A stretch of DNA of 38,364 nucleotides. Source: Candidatus Omnitrophota bacterium. Its GTDB lineage: Bacteria > Omnitrophota > Gorgyraeia > Zapsychrales > Fredricksoniimonadaceae. The stretch lies in assembly GCA_903908245.1 (NCBI GenBank), contig CAIVRE010000014.1:95963-134326 (forward strand), read 5' to 3'. Numbering within the stretch: position 1 is the first letter of the stretch; each line of letters begins with the position of its first letter. Of this stretch, positions 7,873-16,788 are shown in pieces. Position numbers and translations under genes: made by a program. The notes beneath the pieces are model-generated. The model was not told where the DNA came from and did no database searches. It worked only from the letters and a program-made list of their open reading frames with translations.

Positions 7873-10299
7873 TCAACGGATGTCAAGAAGAATACTCCTG
7901 GCGACACTCACAGGCGTAATACTGATAATGTCAGGCACAAAGCCATCAATATGCTGCAGATCAACGGGCAAATTGCCCGGGGAGACGGAAATGCCTTGGC
8001 CGCTGCGCTGTGTCCGCAAATGCAACAATTCCGAATTAAAATTAATACCGCCTAAAGGGGACCCGGAGCTCTCCGGTAAGGCCACGAAAGCCGTTGCCGG
8101 GCTCGTGAATGGATCGACGATCTCAGCCACGACCGTCCTTGTGTCACGGACTCCACCAAATAAAAAGAACCGGCCCTTGTCAACGATCACATTCGTGCCG
8201 AACCATACACGCGCGAGATCCAGCGGTTTTTTGGGATCCGGCACCTTGATGGGGATATCCTGATCCAATAATTTCTCCAAATCTTCCCAGCGCCCGATCA
8301 TCTTTAAGGAACTGAACTCTCCCGTATCAGGATCAAACTCGAACGTCATCGGCGCGTACTCCCTGTTGCCTTCTGCGTTATACCGGGCAATATGCCCTAA
8401 TACCCCGACATTCCCGTTCTCCAGGAGATAAATATTGTTCGCCCCGCCCCACTGATCATCCGCAAACATCTCCTCAAGGACCTTGCCGCCTTCCATCATC
8501 TTTGCCAACAGGCTTTCTTCTTTACCGCCCTCGGCTAATTCAACAAATTTCTTAAGATCCTGAACAATAAAATAACCTATTTTCCCCGGCCCGTATTTTC
8601 CGCCCTGCGGCCGCGTCATGATCAGGATGCGGCCATCCTGCAATACTTCCAGACGAATATCCTTCATCAATAATGGCCCCTGCGCAAGGCGCTTCGCCGG
8701 ATCCAGCCCAATCAGAGTTTCACATTGAAAAAATTCCGAAAAATAAACCAGCCGCGGCGACCCATTGGACAGTTTTTCACCCCGCTCTTCAACCTTGACC
8801 ATCGATATAACAAACGTATTGCCGATCTTTTTAACAGAAGGGTCCTGGGCATTCTCAAAAACCGGAGCACCCTTGATCGGATACCATTTCCCATCCGGCC
8901 CCTGTTGAAAGAACATCACCCGGCTTAATTCACTTGTTCTGTCTTCCACCCTTCCTGCAATGATCGTTGTTTCCTTCTCATCGCCGGGATAGACCCTGGC
9001 CTGGAATATGCTGCTGTTATAAACGTCCTTATCACCGACCCCTGCAAACTCATATACAGCCGCCTGGAGCAGATGCGGGCCGTCGCTTAACTCGTAGTTG
9101 GCAATAAGCTCATCGACCGTAACTGCTTTCCGGGGCCGCTCCGGTCCGGATCCTTTCAGCACGACCTTCGTGCTGAAATCTTTCTCACCGGGCCTGCCCG
9201 CCGCGGCACGCATGGCCTCCTCACCTGTCCGCTGATCAAGTTTCGGCACAACACCCACAATGCCACCCGAGAAATATTTCCTTGGGATCATCTGCCCCGT
9301 TGCAAGATCGTTCTCTTCACGAATATAATTAAATACACCCTTTTGAAGCGCCGCGACATACTGTTGATATATCTTTCCGGCGATGCCTTTATCTTTAACA
9401 TCCACACCGCTGATCTTGTTCTTGTCCATGTAGATCTGCCCCAGCAGGCCTGCGCGCAAGTTCTCTTTATACCATTTCGCCAGGATCATCGAATTGTACA
9501 TCTGCCTCAACTCAATAAAGTTTTTGCCTTCATTAACCTCCCGTTCGATCGCCGGGATCAGGATCTCGCGCGCGATCTGTGCCGATATGCTGCTTAACCT
9601 CCCGGCAGGATCTTTCGACGGCACATCCAGGCCGGAAGGCTCGCCCCCTGAATTCTTCTGCAGCGCGATATAATCTTCCTCCAGCATCACTTTTAAATGT
9701 TTTTCTACCACAAAAACACTATGGTCCTTTTCATACACCGCCGCCATGTCCGGCAAGATCCATATTTTATGGAACGCATCGATCGGGATCTCTGTCGTCC
9801 CATACTCTTGCACAGCCTTGGCGTAAACTTTATCCCAAAACTCCCGCCCCAACGCCTGCTCTGGCGAGATCAACGACGATGTTAACTGCTTAAGCATATA
9901 ATCCTGCAACAACATGTCCCGGCCCATCTGCGTCTGCCCGAAGCCCTGAGGAATGATACGGTCCTTTTCATAAACGGAAAGGTTAACCCATGTGTCTTTC
10001 TCGGGAACCGTCAAAGAAGCCAGGAAATATTTAACCAGCTTCTCAACCTCCCGCCGGAAAGCAGCGCCTTTTAGACCGGCGTCTCCCGCATCTATAATGA
10101 AATCAAATTGTAACGGGTCTTCGGGATGGATGGTGAGCCCCTTGATAAGAGCAGGCGCAAATGCCGGCGTTAACAGGACCTTTGTTCCGGGCTGAGGAAG
10201 ATCAGGCAGGCCTTGTCCGTATCCCATGGAAGAGAACACAAACACGCTTAGAGAAAAGACCATCGCGATGAAATAAGAAAAAATACGGCCTCCCCCCAT
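7873..10299 (-). CDS. exported fusion protein: Omnitrophota-specific N-domain + DUF1861 (GH130-like) beta-propeller + Omnitrophota C-tail
   Basis: About 808 residues. A hydrophobic export segment is followed by a domain at roughly 35-380 with motifs I associate with Omnitrophota proteins: LIKGLTIHPEDPLQFDFIID, EKDTWVNLSVYEKDRIIP, GFGQTQMGRDMLLQDYMLKQ, FHKIWILPD. Residues about 405-735 match DUF1861, a predicted five-bladed propeller near GH130 phosphorylases: IIAGRVEDRTSELSRVMFF, GPLLMKDIRLEVLQDGR, MTRPQGGKYGPGKIGY, DDQWGGANNIYLLENGNVG, LGHIARYNAEG. The last 60 residues return to an Omnitrophota pattern (SPLGGINFNSELLHL, DGFVPDII). The role may be binding or cleavage of mannosides, but catalysis is unproven for this family. 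Start: the frame opens at a GTG (10332) that lies in the likely promoter, so the ATG at 10299 is used; 10263 is possible. Confidence 0.85.
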   Translation of the reverse strand: MGGGRIFSYFIAMVFSLSVFVFSSMGYGQGLPDLPQPGTKVLLTPAFAPALIKGLTIHPEDPLQFDFIIDAGDAGLKGAAFRREVEKLVKYFLASLTVPEKDTWVNLSVYEKDRIIPQGFGQTQMGRDMLLQDYMLKQLTSSLISPEQALGREFWDKVYAKAVQEYGTTEIPIDAFHKIWILPDMAAVYEKDHSVFVVEKHLKVMLEEDYIALQKNSGGEPSGLDVPSKDPAGRLSSISAQIAREILIPAIEREVNEGKNFIELRQMYNSMILAKWYKENLRAGLLGQIYMDKNKISGVDVKDKGIAGKIYQQYVAALQKGVFNYIREENDLATGQMIPRKYFSGGIVGVVPKLDQRTGEEAMRAAAGRPGEKDFSTKVVLKGSGPERPRKAVTVDELIANYELSDGPHLLQAAVYEFAGVGDKDVYNSSIFQARVYPGDEKETTIIAGRVEDRTSELSRVMFFQQGPDGKWYPIKGAPVFENAQDPSVKKIGNTFVISMVKVEERGEKLSNGSPRLVYFSEFFQCETLIGLDPAKRLAQGPLLMKDIRLEVLQDGRILIMTRPQGGKYGPGKIGYFIVQDLKKFVELAEGGKEESLLAKMMEGGKVLEEMFADDQWGGANNIYLLENGNVGVLGHIARYNAEGNREYAPMTFEFDPDTGEFSSLKMIGRWEDLEKLLDQDIPIKVPDPKKPLDLARVWFGTNVIVDKGRFFLFGGVRDTRTVVAEIVDPFTSPATAFVALPESSGSPLGGINFNSELLHLRTQRSGQGISVSPGNLPVDLQHIDGFVPDIISITPVSVARSILLDIR

Positions 10300-10322
10300 T
10301 AAAAGTAATATCTTGTCGTATA

Positions 10323-10352
10323 AGAATACCACTTATTTGAGGGCAATGCCAA
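10323..10352 (-). promoter_or_regulatory. predicted promoter of the DUF1861 fusion gene
   Basis: On the minus strand TTGGCA (10347-10352), an 18-base spacer and TATTCT (10323-10328) with an extended TGG. This is 5/6 and 4/6 to consensus. The frame's first GTG (10332) lies inside it, which argues for the downstream ATG as the start. Confidence 0.5.
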
Positions 10353-10377
10353 ATGCCGCCTGGAACAAAAGAAAAAA

Positions 10378-10407
10378 GCCCTCGCAACTCATTCGAGCTG
10401 CGAGGGC
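10378..10407 (-). terminator. Rho-independent terminator of the coiled-coil exported protein gene
   Basis: A 9-bp perfect stem GCCCTCGCA with its complement, then one mismatch and three more pairs. TTTTTTCTTTT follows on the minus strand. It lies directly after the stop at 10425. Confidence 0.88.
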
Positions 10408-10424
10408 AGTTCATTGATAAAGAT

Positions 10425-11063
10425 TCACCCGCCATTGCGAAATGAACTATTCTGGTATTTTTCCTGTTGATCTTCAAGAAACTTCCGGGCATCGGCTTTC
10501 TGAGCCTTGAAAAAATCCTGCACAGCCTTAGCTAATTTCTCGCCTTCAATAGAAGAGTCTTTAAGCAAGGCGTCAATAAAACTCATATTTTCCTGCTGTT
10601 TCTGTGCATGAAACGCCTTAAGCTCTTCATAATCCCTATCGATACGGGCAAATATCTGTTCTTTCCTCGCCAAAGGCATGTTCGGCCGCGCTCCAAGCTG
10701 CTGTTCGATACGCGCCCTTCTTTCTTGGTACATCTTTTCCCGGAACGCACAATTCTTCCTGTAGTGACCGGTCTTAAAAATCCGTATCGCTTCCAGCTTT
10801 TCTTCCTTGCTTTTGCCAGCAAGGGTCTTTAAAAAATCTTCGTTTTCCCGGTCGAGCTGTTCGGTATATTCCCGGGATTTCTTTTGCTGCCGAAGTTTAA
10901 ACTGTTCCAGGGTTTCGTCCCGTCCCTCCACAGCCGCTTCCTTCTGAAAAGACGCGGGAAGTTTGGCTGAAGTATCAGGAGACACTTTCTTTGGAGCATC
11001 TGCAAATGAAGAAGAAACCGCCCAAAATAATCCAATCAAAACAATTAAAACCTTTTTCTCCAT
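10425..11063 (-). CDS. exported charged coiled-coil protein, unrecognised
   Basis: 212 residues with a signal peptide (MEKKVLIVLIGLFWAVSSSFA). The rest is highly charged and helical, with Lys, Glu, Arg and Gln heptad patterns (TLEQFKLRQQKKSREYTEQL, MYQERRARIEQQLGARPNMP, LAKAVQDFFKAQKADARKFL). This composition recalls periplasmic Spy/CpxP-type chaperones and other envelope-stress helpers, but the LTxxQ motif is absent, so no family is assigned. The SD AGAAGGTG precedes the ATG, and a strong terminator follows. It is the last gene of the block that starts with the Cys-rich protein, separated from the TPR genes by 131 bases, so it may have its own promoter. Confidence 0.72.
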   Translation of the reverse strand: MEKKVLIVLIGLFWAVSSSFADAPKKVSPDTSAKLPASFQKEAAVEGRDETLEQFKLRQQKKSREYTEQLDRENEDFLKTLAGKSKEEKLEAIRIFKTGHYRKNCAFREKMYQERRARIEQQLGARPNMPLARKEQIFARIDRDYEELKAFHAQKQQENMSFIDALLKDSSIEGEKLAKAVQDFFKAQKADARKFLEDQQEKYQNSSFRNGG

Positions 11064-11194
11064 ATGGACACCTTCTAATAAATATAGGACCTGTTTAATA
11101 ACCGATCCGAATTAACTAAAACCACGCTCTAATTTAAAAATGTCTGCCGATCAAGGCAATGCGCTATCTTGACTTTCCGATGAGAGATCTATGG

Positions 11195-12088
11195 CTACTT
11201 GATGCGAGTATATATTCTCGGAACACCTTCCCCATGACACTGTTCACTCAAAAACTGTCCGTCATCACTTATAGTTGCCACACAAGGACGCCGATCATTT
11301 AGAAAAGAAGGTTGCGGCACTTGAAACTGTTTGTTCCGTATCTTTTGGCTCATGCTTTGGTCGTTAAAATGCATTTGTCCTATCGATGCCGTCTTAAAAT
11401 CAACCGGCCACCCATAAATCCACCCCCAACTTACCTCATCACCATTGATATAATAAACAACGTACGCCGGATCATGTTCATGCCCGATCGATCCCTGTTC
11501 CGTGGGTGAACTTATGAATCTCGCGCCATCCAGGTTCTTCAGCCAAACATCATATTCGTTTTCTTTTTTCGCAGCGACTACCTCAGGGCTGGATTCCTTC
11601 GCTACCTTATTCGCGGCATATTCAAGTCCACCAATACGCTTGAGCACGTCATTCGCGTCTTTTGCATCCGGCGCCACGGTAAGATAAAGATTGAAATTCC
11701 TGACCGCCGCATCAAATTTCTCCGCCTTCTCATAAGCAACACCGCAGTTAAAATAATCCTGGGCCAACCACGGGGCCAGAAGGAGCGCGTCTTCGTACTC
11801 TTTAGCCGCATCGGCAAAATCCACGGCTGTCTTTGCATTCTTAAAGGCAAACTCTGCCGCTCCCTCATGCCTGATCACGTCCTTGGGCGCCTGAGGCAGC
11901 GAGCTCATCGTCAAGACCAACTTGATAATCTTCTCACGCAGGGCGTTGTCGCCGGGATTCTTCTGAAGATCGGCGACGTATTGCTGAAGCGCTTCCTGCG
12001 CGCTGCCGGGCTGCGCCTGCGTAGACGCAATGAAGTTGCCAAGAAAAAATACCATCGCCAATAAAATGAAGCCTTTTTGAAGTTTCAT
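11195..12088 (-). CDS. exported TPR protein (paralogue A)
   Basis: 297 residues. The start at 12088 is fixed by GGAAGGAGAAA. A signal peptide (FILLAMVFFLGNFIASTQA) is followed by about 150 residues of TPR-like helices (YEDALLLAPWLAQDYFNCG, YEKAEKFDAAVRNFNLYL). The linker AKESSPEVVAAKKENEYDVW and the phrase LKNLDGARF lead into a C-terminal beta-rich domain of about 110 residues (YVVYYINGDEVSWGW, CVATISDDGQFLSEQC) with a Cys pair. The whole architecture is repeated in the gene upstream, with the linker almost identical, so the two arose by tandem duplication. The C-terminal domain is unknown to me. Three genes in line (Cys-rich, TPR-B, TPR-A) with gaps below 50 bases suggest one envelope complex. 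Confidence 0.78.
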   Translation of the reverse strand: MKLQKGFILLAMVFFLGNFIASTQAQPGSAQEALQQYVADLQKNPGDNALREKIIKLVLTMSSLPQAPKDVIRHEGAAEFAFKNAKTAVDFADAAKEYEDALLLAPWLAQDYFNCGVAYEKAEKFDAAVRNFNLYLTVAPDAKDANDVLKRIGGLEYAANKVAKESSPEVVAAKKENEYDVWLKNLDGARFISSPTEQGSIGHEHDPAYVVYYINGDEVSWGWIYGWPVDFKTASIGQMHFNDQSMSQKIRNKQFQVPQPSFLNDRRPCVATISDDGQFLSEQCHGEGVPRIYTRIK

Positions 12089-12137
12089 TTTTTCTCCTTC
12101 CTTCAAGCCGGATCATCCTCCCCCTGCACGATATTCT

Positions 12138-13016
12138 CTACTGGCGGTAAAACGTAAACGTGCCTCCGTTTTTCGTCTGCGAAACTTGAGTAATGCTGCT
12201 GCCATCTTCGCTGATGGTAAAAATGTCATTGGGATTTGGCAATGGAGGAATAAAGCGCTTTGCCTCTCGTCCGACGATTTGCATCCGTCCCCCATATTGA
12301 GCCAAGTCGTACCATTGCCCAAGAGGAAAATCCAGCACACAATTCGAACAAGCATAGGTCGTGCGCTGCCTCCAGGTCAGGATATTGCCTCGAATGACGA
12401 GTTCATTATCCCATGTAAGATCATTTCCGAGATTGCTCTGCCCCGTATATCGCGCCCCGTCTAGTTTCTTCAGCCACTCGGCGTAATTCGATTCCTTCTT
12501 GGCCGCAACCACCTCTGGATTAGATTCCTTGGCGGCCTTTTCCTGCTTGGCTTCGAGGACATAAATCTTATCTTGGACCACACGCGCATCAGTATCAGGG
12601 AGTTTGAATAGTTGGTAAAGCTTCAGATTCGCCATGGCACTGGGATAGTCACCTGACGATTCAAGGGCAAGAGCCAGATTGTAACGCGCATCGGGCCACC
12701 ATGGCGCAAGCCGGGCCGCCTGGGCAAATTCATCCCGGACTTGGGTGAAATCTGCCAAACTCTTGGCCTCTTTGAATAATGCAGCGCCTTTGACAAAATG
12801 CTTCCTGGCCTCCTCCGGAACCGTTGGCAATTGGTCCAAGGCCAAGGCCAATTTAATAACCTTATCTGCCCCCTCGACACTTGGCGATTTCTGATACTCT
12901 GTCAGGGCCTGCTGAAAATCAACATTGGTGGTTTGTGCTCGAGCTTGAGGCATGAGTACACATACTAAAACGCCGGTAACAAACAGCCCTGCCGCGATCT
13001 TCAACGGATAGGTCAT
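12138..13016 (-). CDS. exported TPR protein (paralogue B)
   Basis: 292 residues, SD AAAGGAGAAAG. Signal peptide ending MPQARAQ, then helical repeats with FAQAARLAPWWPDARYNLA and LESSGDYPSAMANLKLYQLF, which align with the TPR region of paralogue A. The linker AKESNPEVVAAKKESNYAEW and LKKLDGARYTG are nearly the same as in A. The C-terminal beta domain has diverged strongly but keeps the order: a WDNELVIRGNILTWRQ strand block, a CSNC pair, and an IFTISEDGSSITQV hairpin near the end. The fast divergence of the beta domains beside a conserved TPR and linker suggests different ligands on one scaffold. That is inference. Confidence 0.78.
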   Translation of the reverse strand: MTYPLKIAAGLFVTGVLVCVLMPQARAQTTNVDFQQALTEYQKSPSVEGADKVIKLALALDQLPTVPEEARKHFVKGAALFKEAKSLADFTQVRDEFAQAARLAPWWPDARYNLALALESSGDYPSAMANLKLYQLFKLPDTDARVVQDKIYVLEAKQEKAAKESNPEVVAAKKESNYAEWLKKLDGARYTGQSNLGNDLTWDNELVIRGNILTWRQRTTYACSNCVLDFPLGQWYDLAQYGGRMQIVGREAKRFIPPLPNPNDIFTISEDGSSITQVSQTKNGGTFTFYRQ

Positions 13017-13060
13017 AGGCTTTCTCCTTTTTTCAAGATTCTCATTCTACAGACACACCG

Positions 13061-13825
13061 CTACTTCCGCGGCTGCACTTCACATTTAGACAGCGTGGGA
13101 CATTCAAAGTTCTCGGCGGCATAGCACTTGCAATCGCAATGGTTCAAATAAGGAAGGCCCTTCGGGCAGCACACATACGGGCATCCTGTATCCCCTCCGC
13201 AAAAATAGGTCATGGCCACAAGATTGCCCGGGCAGAGGTCTGTCGTGATAGGGGCCGTTCTGTTTGGCACAGTCGGTCCGCAATTCGCCGGGTACGCGCG
13301 GTCTCCCCGCGATTCGACTTTATTAGGAGCCGTTTTAAGCCCAAAATCGGCTGATACTGATCCTGTTCCCCCAACGCCTTTTAATCCCGTGTCGTCAGTC
13401 GCGGTAATGCCTTTGAGGCCAAGACCGCTGTCTGCGCCGGCACCTTTAAGCCCGAGCTCATCCCCCGTCACGCCTTTCATGCTTTTCAGGGCTTCCTCTT
13501 TTTTCTGTTCAAACTCTGCCTGCATTTGCCTGGCTTCCTCCGCCTCTTTCCTGGCCTGTTCTTCGCGCTCGGCCTGCCTTTGCCTCGTCTCTTCATCCTC
13601 ACGCTGGCGCTCGGCCTCGTAATCATAGGCTGGAGGCGCATAGGATGGCGCCGAAGTCACAGGTGCCGACCCGCCGCAAGCGGTCCTGCAATCCTCCTCA
13701 CCGCATGGCGGACGAAGAAATTTGCCACAAACACAATTGCAGCCTGCGAAATCAGCGAAGACAGGATGATGATCGAAGAGTAATAGAACGGCCAGAAGAA
13801 TAGCGGACATTAAGATCTTTTTCAT
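13061..13825 (-). CDS. exported Cys-rich protein with charged coiled coil and LGLKG repeats
   Basis: 254 residues in four parts. A signal peptide (MKKILMSAILLAVLLLF...VFA) is followed by a Cys cluster (CNCVCGKFLRPPCGEEDC, 6 Cys). A strongly charged helix at about 70-115 (ERQREDEETRQRQAEREEQA) comes next, then a Gly-rich section with four spaced copies of an LGLKG/TGLKG/FGLKT unit (GLGLKGITATDDTGLKGVG). The C-terminal Cys-rich region has about 14 Cys (CGGDTGCPYVCCPKGLPY, HCDCKCYA) and looks like a disulphide knot. I do not know the family. It leads the operon with the two TPR paralogues; a promoter is visible at 13892-13920. The ATG follows GAAGAGAG. Confidence 0.75.
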   Translation of the reverse strand: MKKILMSAILLAVLLLFDHHPVFADFAGCNCVCGKFLRPPCGEEDCRTACGGSAPVTSAPSYAPPAYDYEAERQREDEETRQRQAEREEQARKEAEEARQMQAEFEQKKEEALKSMKGVTGDELGLKGAGADSGLGLKGITATDDTGLKGVGGTGSVSADFGLKTAPNKVESRGDRAYPANCGPTVPNRTAPITTDLCPGNLVAMTYFCGGDTGCPYVCCPKGLPYLNHCDCKCYAAENFECPTLSKCEVQPRK

Positions 13826-13891
13826 GGCTCTCTTCGCAGATGCTTTGTTGGTGTTAATAAAAACAAAATTCTCAGCGAGAAATTATATAAA

Positions 13892-13920
13892 ATACTAATG
13901 CCTTGGGTTCATCTTGTCAA
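13892..13920 (-). promoter_or_regulatory. predicted promoter of the Cys-rich/TPR operon
   Basis: On the minus strand a perfect TTGACA (13915-13920), a 17-base spacer and TAGTAT (13892-13897), 67 bases before the start codon at 13825. Confidence 0.5.
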
Positions 13921-13936
13921 AATATGAACAATTGAC

Positions 13937-13961
13937 CCTGAACCCGTCTAACGACTTCAGG
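13937..13961 (-). terminator. weak hairpin at the end of nirD
   Basis: CCTGAA/TTCAGG stem with an inner GTC/GAC pairing and a 3-base bulge, overlapping the nirD stop. There is no clear U-tract, so termination may be leaky. Confidence 0.3.
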
Positions 13962-14274
13962 CTAAAAACTCAAGCTGGATCATCCCGTTAACAATGCGTG
14001 CAGGGTAAACCTTCACACGCTCACCAGGTTCACTGCCTTCCCCGGTAGAAAGATTAAATTTATGCCCATGATTGGGGCAAATCACAAGGCCATCGCCCAT
14101 CAGCCCGTCTGCCAGCGGACCGCCACGATGCGGACATGTATGCTGGATCGCATAAACCTTGCCATCCCGTCCATGAAAAACGGCTACGCGCTGGCCCTTG
14201 ATCTCAAAACATTTTCCCTGCCCCTGTGCGATCTGCGCCAGCGGGCCTAAATCAACAACAATCGGCTCAGACAT
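13957..14274 (-). CDS. nirD: nitrite reductase small subunit, Rieske-type ferredoxin
   Basis: 105 residues with a complete Rieske [2Fe-2S] site: Cys47-Pro-His49 (TCPHRGGPL) and Cys66-Pro-Asn-His69 (CPNHGHKFNLSTGEG). It lies 12 bases after the nirB stop, with a GGAAG SD, so the pair is NirBD, the cytoplasmic NAD(P)H nitrite reductase that makes ammonium. Many enterobacterial NirD proteins have lost the iron ligands; this copy keeps all four, so it can carry electrons itself. Without the nirB context it would be called a bacterial Rieske ferredoxin. Confidence 0.9.
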   Translation of the reverse strand: MSEPIVVDLGPLAQIAQGQGKCFEIKGQRVAVFHGRDGKVYAIQHTCPHRGGPLADGLMGDGLVICPNHGHKFNLSTGEGSEPGERVKVYPARIVNGMIQLEFLA

Positions 14275-14286
14275 AAATCTTCCATC

Positions 14287-16788
14287 CTATCCGTTGTTTT
14301 CCACATCCTTTAGGACCTGCACCAGCTGCGGGCCTTCGAACTGTGACGGGTACGCGGGAATATCCGCCTCCTGCCAGGGATCACAGTAAGCGTCCACAGC
14401 AGTCTGCATCCGTTCATCCAGCTGAGCATTAATTCCCAGAGAATCCTTGATCAAAATATTCTTCAATACCTCGACACCCAAACGTGCCACAAAACTGTAG
14501 GTGCGTTCAGCATATTTCGCGTGTTCACGGTAATACTGCATGAACCGGCCAATGGTCCTGACCACCGCCTCTTCACTTTCCTCCACGCATAACAGATCGG
14601 CCTTGCGGATAATACTGGCCGCCCCGCCACCGATATAAACTTCCCATTTCCCGCCTTCAATAGCCACCACACCCACATCCTTGATCAACGCCTCGGAACA
14701 ATTACGGGGACAACCGGCCACAGCCATTTTCATTTTATGCGGTGTTTCGATCCCCTGGAAGCGATGCTCGATCACACTCGCCAATTTAATTGATGCCCCC
14801 AGACCATAACGGCAGAAATCAATGCCCACACAACTCTTGCATGTTCGCATGGTCTTGGCATACGCGTGCCCGCTTGGCATACCCAGATCCTTCCACATAT
14901 GCGGCAGATCCTCTTTTTTGACCCCAAGGAGGTCAATGCGTTGCCCACCGGTAAGTTTAACCATAGGAACATTATATTTTTGTGCGACCTGAGCGATCTT
15001 CATAAGCTCTTGTGGCGTGATCACACCAGCATAAACCCTGGGTACAACCGAAAACGTCCCGTCTTTTTGGATATTGGCATGGACCCGGTCATTGATAAAG
15101 CGCGCGTCGCGTTCATCCTGGTATTCTTTGGGCCAAAGTATCTTTAACAATGAGGCCAAGCCGGTCTTACTATCCGGATCCTCTTTACCTGACGCCAATT
15201 CCTGAAAAACCGCGCTAACCGAGGTCAAATGCTTTTGCATGATCTGGGCGACCAGTTGCGATTTCTCCAAAGGAACACCCGGCACATAATAGTTTTCCCG
15301 CGGATCATACTCCACCTGACCGCGCTTCCATTCTATCAATTGAGCGATCAATCCCTTGCATGAACCGCAGCCTTTTCCTGCCTTTGTCTTATCCCCCACG
15401 GCCGAAACACTTGAACATCCCTTATTCACGATCGCGTCAACAATAACCCGCTTGGAAACGCCGTTACAGTTACAGATCTGCGCCTGATCAGGAAGATCTT
15501 TGGCATTGATCATGGTTGCCCCGGTCACTGAACCAAACAAAAGTTCAGCATGCTTTTCCGGCAACGCCCCCCCGGAAGAATAAAGGCGCAAAAGCGTATC
15601 CGCAAATTCGATCTCTCCCAAGAGGATCGCCCCGTGGATCTGGCCATTGCGGATGATCAATTTTTTATAAACCCGACGATAAGGATCACGGTAAACGATC
15701 AACTCATCGGCCGGATCCGAAGGGTCTTTCTCGCCGATCGCCACCAGCTCCACCCCCATGACCTTTAGTTTGGTACCGGCGCGCGTCCCCTCATACCTGG
15801 CATTAGGATCTGACGACGTCAGGATATCCGCCAGCACCCGCGCCTGTTCCCATATCGGCTCAACCAGGCCATAAAGCTTGCCGCGATGCTCGATGCATTC
15901 ACCCAAGGCAAAAATAGACGGATCACTGGTTCGCATCTGGTCATCACAAATAATGCCTTTATTGACGGCCAGCCCGGCCTCGCCGGCGATCTCGGTGATC
16001 GGACGAATGCCGATGCTGACAACCACCAGGTCGGTTTCCAACACACGGCCATCGCTTAAGGCCACACCACTGACCCTGCCTTCCCGTCCTTCGATCCGGG
16101 ACGCCCGAACATTGGTCAGGACGCGGATGCCCATCGCGGCCAGTGACTGTTCCAGGATCGCAGCCGCCTCCTGGTCCAATTGCGCGGGCATCAACTGTGG
16201 CGCCGCCTCCAAAACCGTCACTTCCAAATGATGTGTTAACAGTCCCCGTGCGGCTTCAAGCCCCAGGATCCCTCCGCCCATGACCACCGCTTTATGGCAC
16301 TTTTCCGCGTAACCTGCAATGTGCCGGCAATCATCAATGGTACGAAAAACAAATGTCCCGGCAAGGCCAAAACCTTCCAGGGGAGGGACAGCCGGACGGG
16401 AACCCGTGGCAATGATCAATTGATCATAATGTTCCTCCATCAACCCTGCCCTGGTCCGAGTCGGGGCATCATGAAGGTAAGCCGCCTCCCCATCCGTCAG
16501 CTTCCTGGCCAAGACCCGTCGATCTTTGCGGTCTATTGCAACGACCCTGGCCCCGGTATAAAGGAGAATATTGTTCTTCTGATACCAATCGAGCGGATTG
16601 ATAAAAATATCCTCCACCGTCTTGGTCTGATTAAGCACATTGCTCAAAGAAATGCGGTTATAATTTCCATATGGTTCGGCGCCAAACATGATGATCTCAA
16701 ATTTGTCGGGAGACCTTTCAATGATCTCCTCGACAACCCGCGCGCCCGCCATGCCATTGCCGATCACTACCAACCGTTGCTTCTTCAT
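14287..16788 (-). CDS. nirB: NAD(P)H nitrite reductase large subunit
   Basis: 833 residues, normal length for NirB. Order: FAD and NAD(P)H binding folds (VVIGNGMAGARVVEEI; VVMGGGILGLEAARGL), a BFD-like [2Fe-2S] domain (ICNCNGVSKRV ... GKGCGSCKGLI), the ferredoxin-like half domain (VKLTGGQRIDLLGV) and the sirohaem/4Fe-4S domain with SCVGIDFCRYGLG and AGCPRNCSEALIKDVG, which supply the four cluster Cys. It reduces nitrite to ammonium by six electrons. The ATG at 16788 is preceded by AAAAGGGATCG; the longer frame to 16860 lacks an SD. No nitrate reductase, nitrite transporter or sirohaem gene is present in the window. Confidence 0.95.
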   Translation of the reverse strand: MKKQRLVVIGNGMAGARVVEEIIERSPDKFEIIMFGAEPYGNYNRISLSNVLNQTKTVEDIFINPLDWYQKNNILLYTGARVVAIDRKDRRVLARKLTDGEAAYLHDAPTRTRAGLMEEHYDQLIIATGSRPAVPPLEGFGLAGTFVFRTIDDCRHIAGYAEKCHKAVVMGGGILGLEAARGLLTHHLEVTVLEAAPQLMPAQLDQEAAAILEQSLAAMGIRVLTNVRASRIEGREGRVSGVALSDGRVLETDLVVVSIGIRPITEIAGEAGLAVNKGIICDDQMRTSDPSIFALGECIEHRGKLYGLVEPIWEQARVLADILTSSDPNARYEGTRAGTKLKVMGVELVAIGEKDPSDPADELIVYRDPYRRVYKKLIIRNGQIHGAILLGEIEFADTLLRLYSSGGALPEKHAELLFGSVTGATMINAKDLPDQAQICNCNGVSKRVIVDAIVNKGCSSVSAVGDKTKAGKGCGSCKGLIAQLIEWKRGQVEYDPRENYYVPGVPLEKSQLVAQIMQKHLTSVSAVFQELASGKEDPDSKTGLASLLKILWPKEYQDERDARFINDRVHANIQKDGTFSVVPRVYAGVITPQELMKIAQVAQKYNVPMVKLTGGQRIDLLGVKKEDLPHMWKDLGMPSGHAYAKTMRTCKSCVGIDFCRYGLGASIKLASVIEHRFQGIETPHKMKMAVAGCPRNCSEALIKDVGVVAIEGGKWEVYIGGGAASIIRKADLLCVEESEEAVVRTIGRFMQYYREHAKYAERTYSFVARLGVEVLKNILIKDSLGINAQLDERMQTAVDAYCDPWQEADIPAYPSQFEGPQLVQVLKDVENNG

